This document shows positions 63,889-64,000 of a DNA stretch of 64,000 nucleotides, piece by piece. The notes under the pieces are model-generated. The model was not told where the DNA came from and made no database searches. It saw only the letters and a program-made list of their open reading frames with translations. Location of the stretch: contig CANTUR010000195.1 of the NCBI GenBank assembly GCA_947683625.1, forward strand, positions 1,798,001 through 1,862,000, given 5' to 3'. Position 1 is the first letter of the stretch, and every line of letters begins with the position of its first letter. The position numbers and the translations under genes were made by a program. This DNA is from Mallotus nudiflorus. Lineage: Eukaryota; Streptophyta; Magnoliopsida; Malpighiales; Euphorbiaceae.

Positions 63889-64000
63889 TCAGGGTTGCCA
63901 TGACTGTCCATTTGAAGCCCAAGTGCACACACCCACTTTATCAAATCCATCTATAAATTCCAATGCAGTCTCATCCATAGGCCCTTAAATCTTCACTGCT

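Larger units (their letters stand above)
47944..64000 (+). repeat. 189-bp satellite array, segment 3 (about 85 monomers)
   Basis: The array continues in phase after the solo LTR, starting with the second copy of the CAATC target duplication, and runs off the right end. It is rich in truncated 113-bp monomers. Their deletion junctions (position of atttg) are near 49209, 50077, 50944, 52001, 53235, 55011, 56254, 57687, 60066, 60557 and 61613. Spacings fit n x 189 + 113: 868 and 867 for n=4, 1057 and 1056 for n=5, 491 for n=2. Local deletions occur near 52470, 54490 and 62210, and a perfect 48-bp duplication lies at 63793-63888. No gene is present. Open frames up to 124 codons are repeat translations. 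Confidence 0.96.

Noticed and set aside
1..64000. Many open frames of 60-124 codons in the satellite with recurring peptides such as FDILWAPWFNRGCH
   Set aside because: They are translations of the 189-bp repeat, whose length is divisible by three. The consensus carries a stop in the same place (ggccccTAAatttgg) and frames exist on both strands. No start context, promoter or conserved ends.

Overview
This is plant nuclear heterochromatin, most likely centromeric, pericentromeric or other satellite-rich DNA of a flowering plant. I see no bacterial genes, operons, rRNA or tRNA genes, and no functional cellular protein-coding gene. The species cannot be named from the sequence. About 45.5 kb of the 64 kb is one tandem satellite of about 189 bp per monomer (roughly 240 monomers), running in one orientation and past both ends of the window. 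Two LTR-type insertions interrupt it.

Layout: (1) 1-19882, satellite, nearly all full-length 189-bp monomers. (2) 19883-36867, a 17-kb degenerate Ty3/gypsy LTR retrotransposon of the Tat/Ogre type on the + strand. It has a 2.0-kb 5' LTR, a tRNA-Arg-like primer site, gag, protease with a G-patch-like tail, reverse transcriptase, a degenerate first RNase H, a second (archaeal-type) RNase H and integrase, all broken by stops and six frameshifts. A 6-kb 3' region follows, then a polypurine tract and a 3' LTR that lacks its last ~0.88 kb. (3) 36868-46397, satellite, partly a higher-order repeat built with a 113-bp truncated monomer. (4) 46398-47943, a 1546-bp solo LTR with a perfect 5-bp target duplication. 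(5) 47944-64000, satellite rich in truncated monomers.

The most striking content is inside the retroelement's 3' region, on the strand opposite to gag-pol. Two intron-containing genes can be reconstructed there by conceptual splicing. The upstream one (34456 to 31792, minus) has seven exons, every junction in phase 0 and GT-AG, and encodes a plant-mobile-domain (PMD, aminotransferase-like) protein. The downstream one (31346 to 29915, minus) has two exons and encodes an uncharacterised plant retroelement-associated protein. Each has a TATA-like box upstream. Both carry many premature stops (13 and 5) but no frameshift, so the reading frames survived far better than gag-pol's.

A second notable structure is an array of about 14 or more small palindromes at 34855-35545, just before the polypurine tract. 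Their arms co-vary between copies. The LTR promoter region also has three successive inverted repeats, one with a compensatory base pair difference between the two LTRs. Decay by C-to-T/G-to-A transitions dominates everywhere, as expected for DNA that was long methylated and silent.
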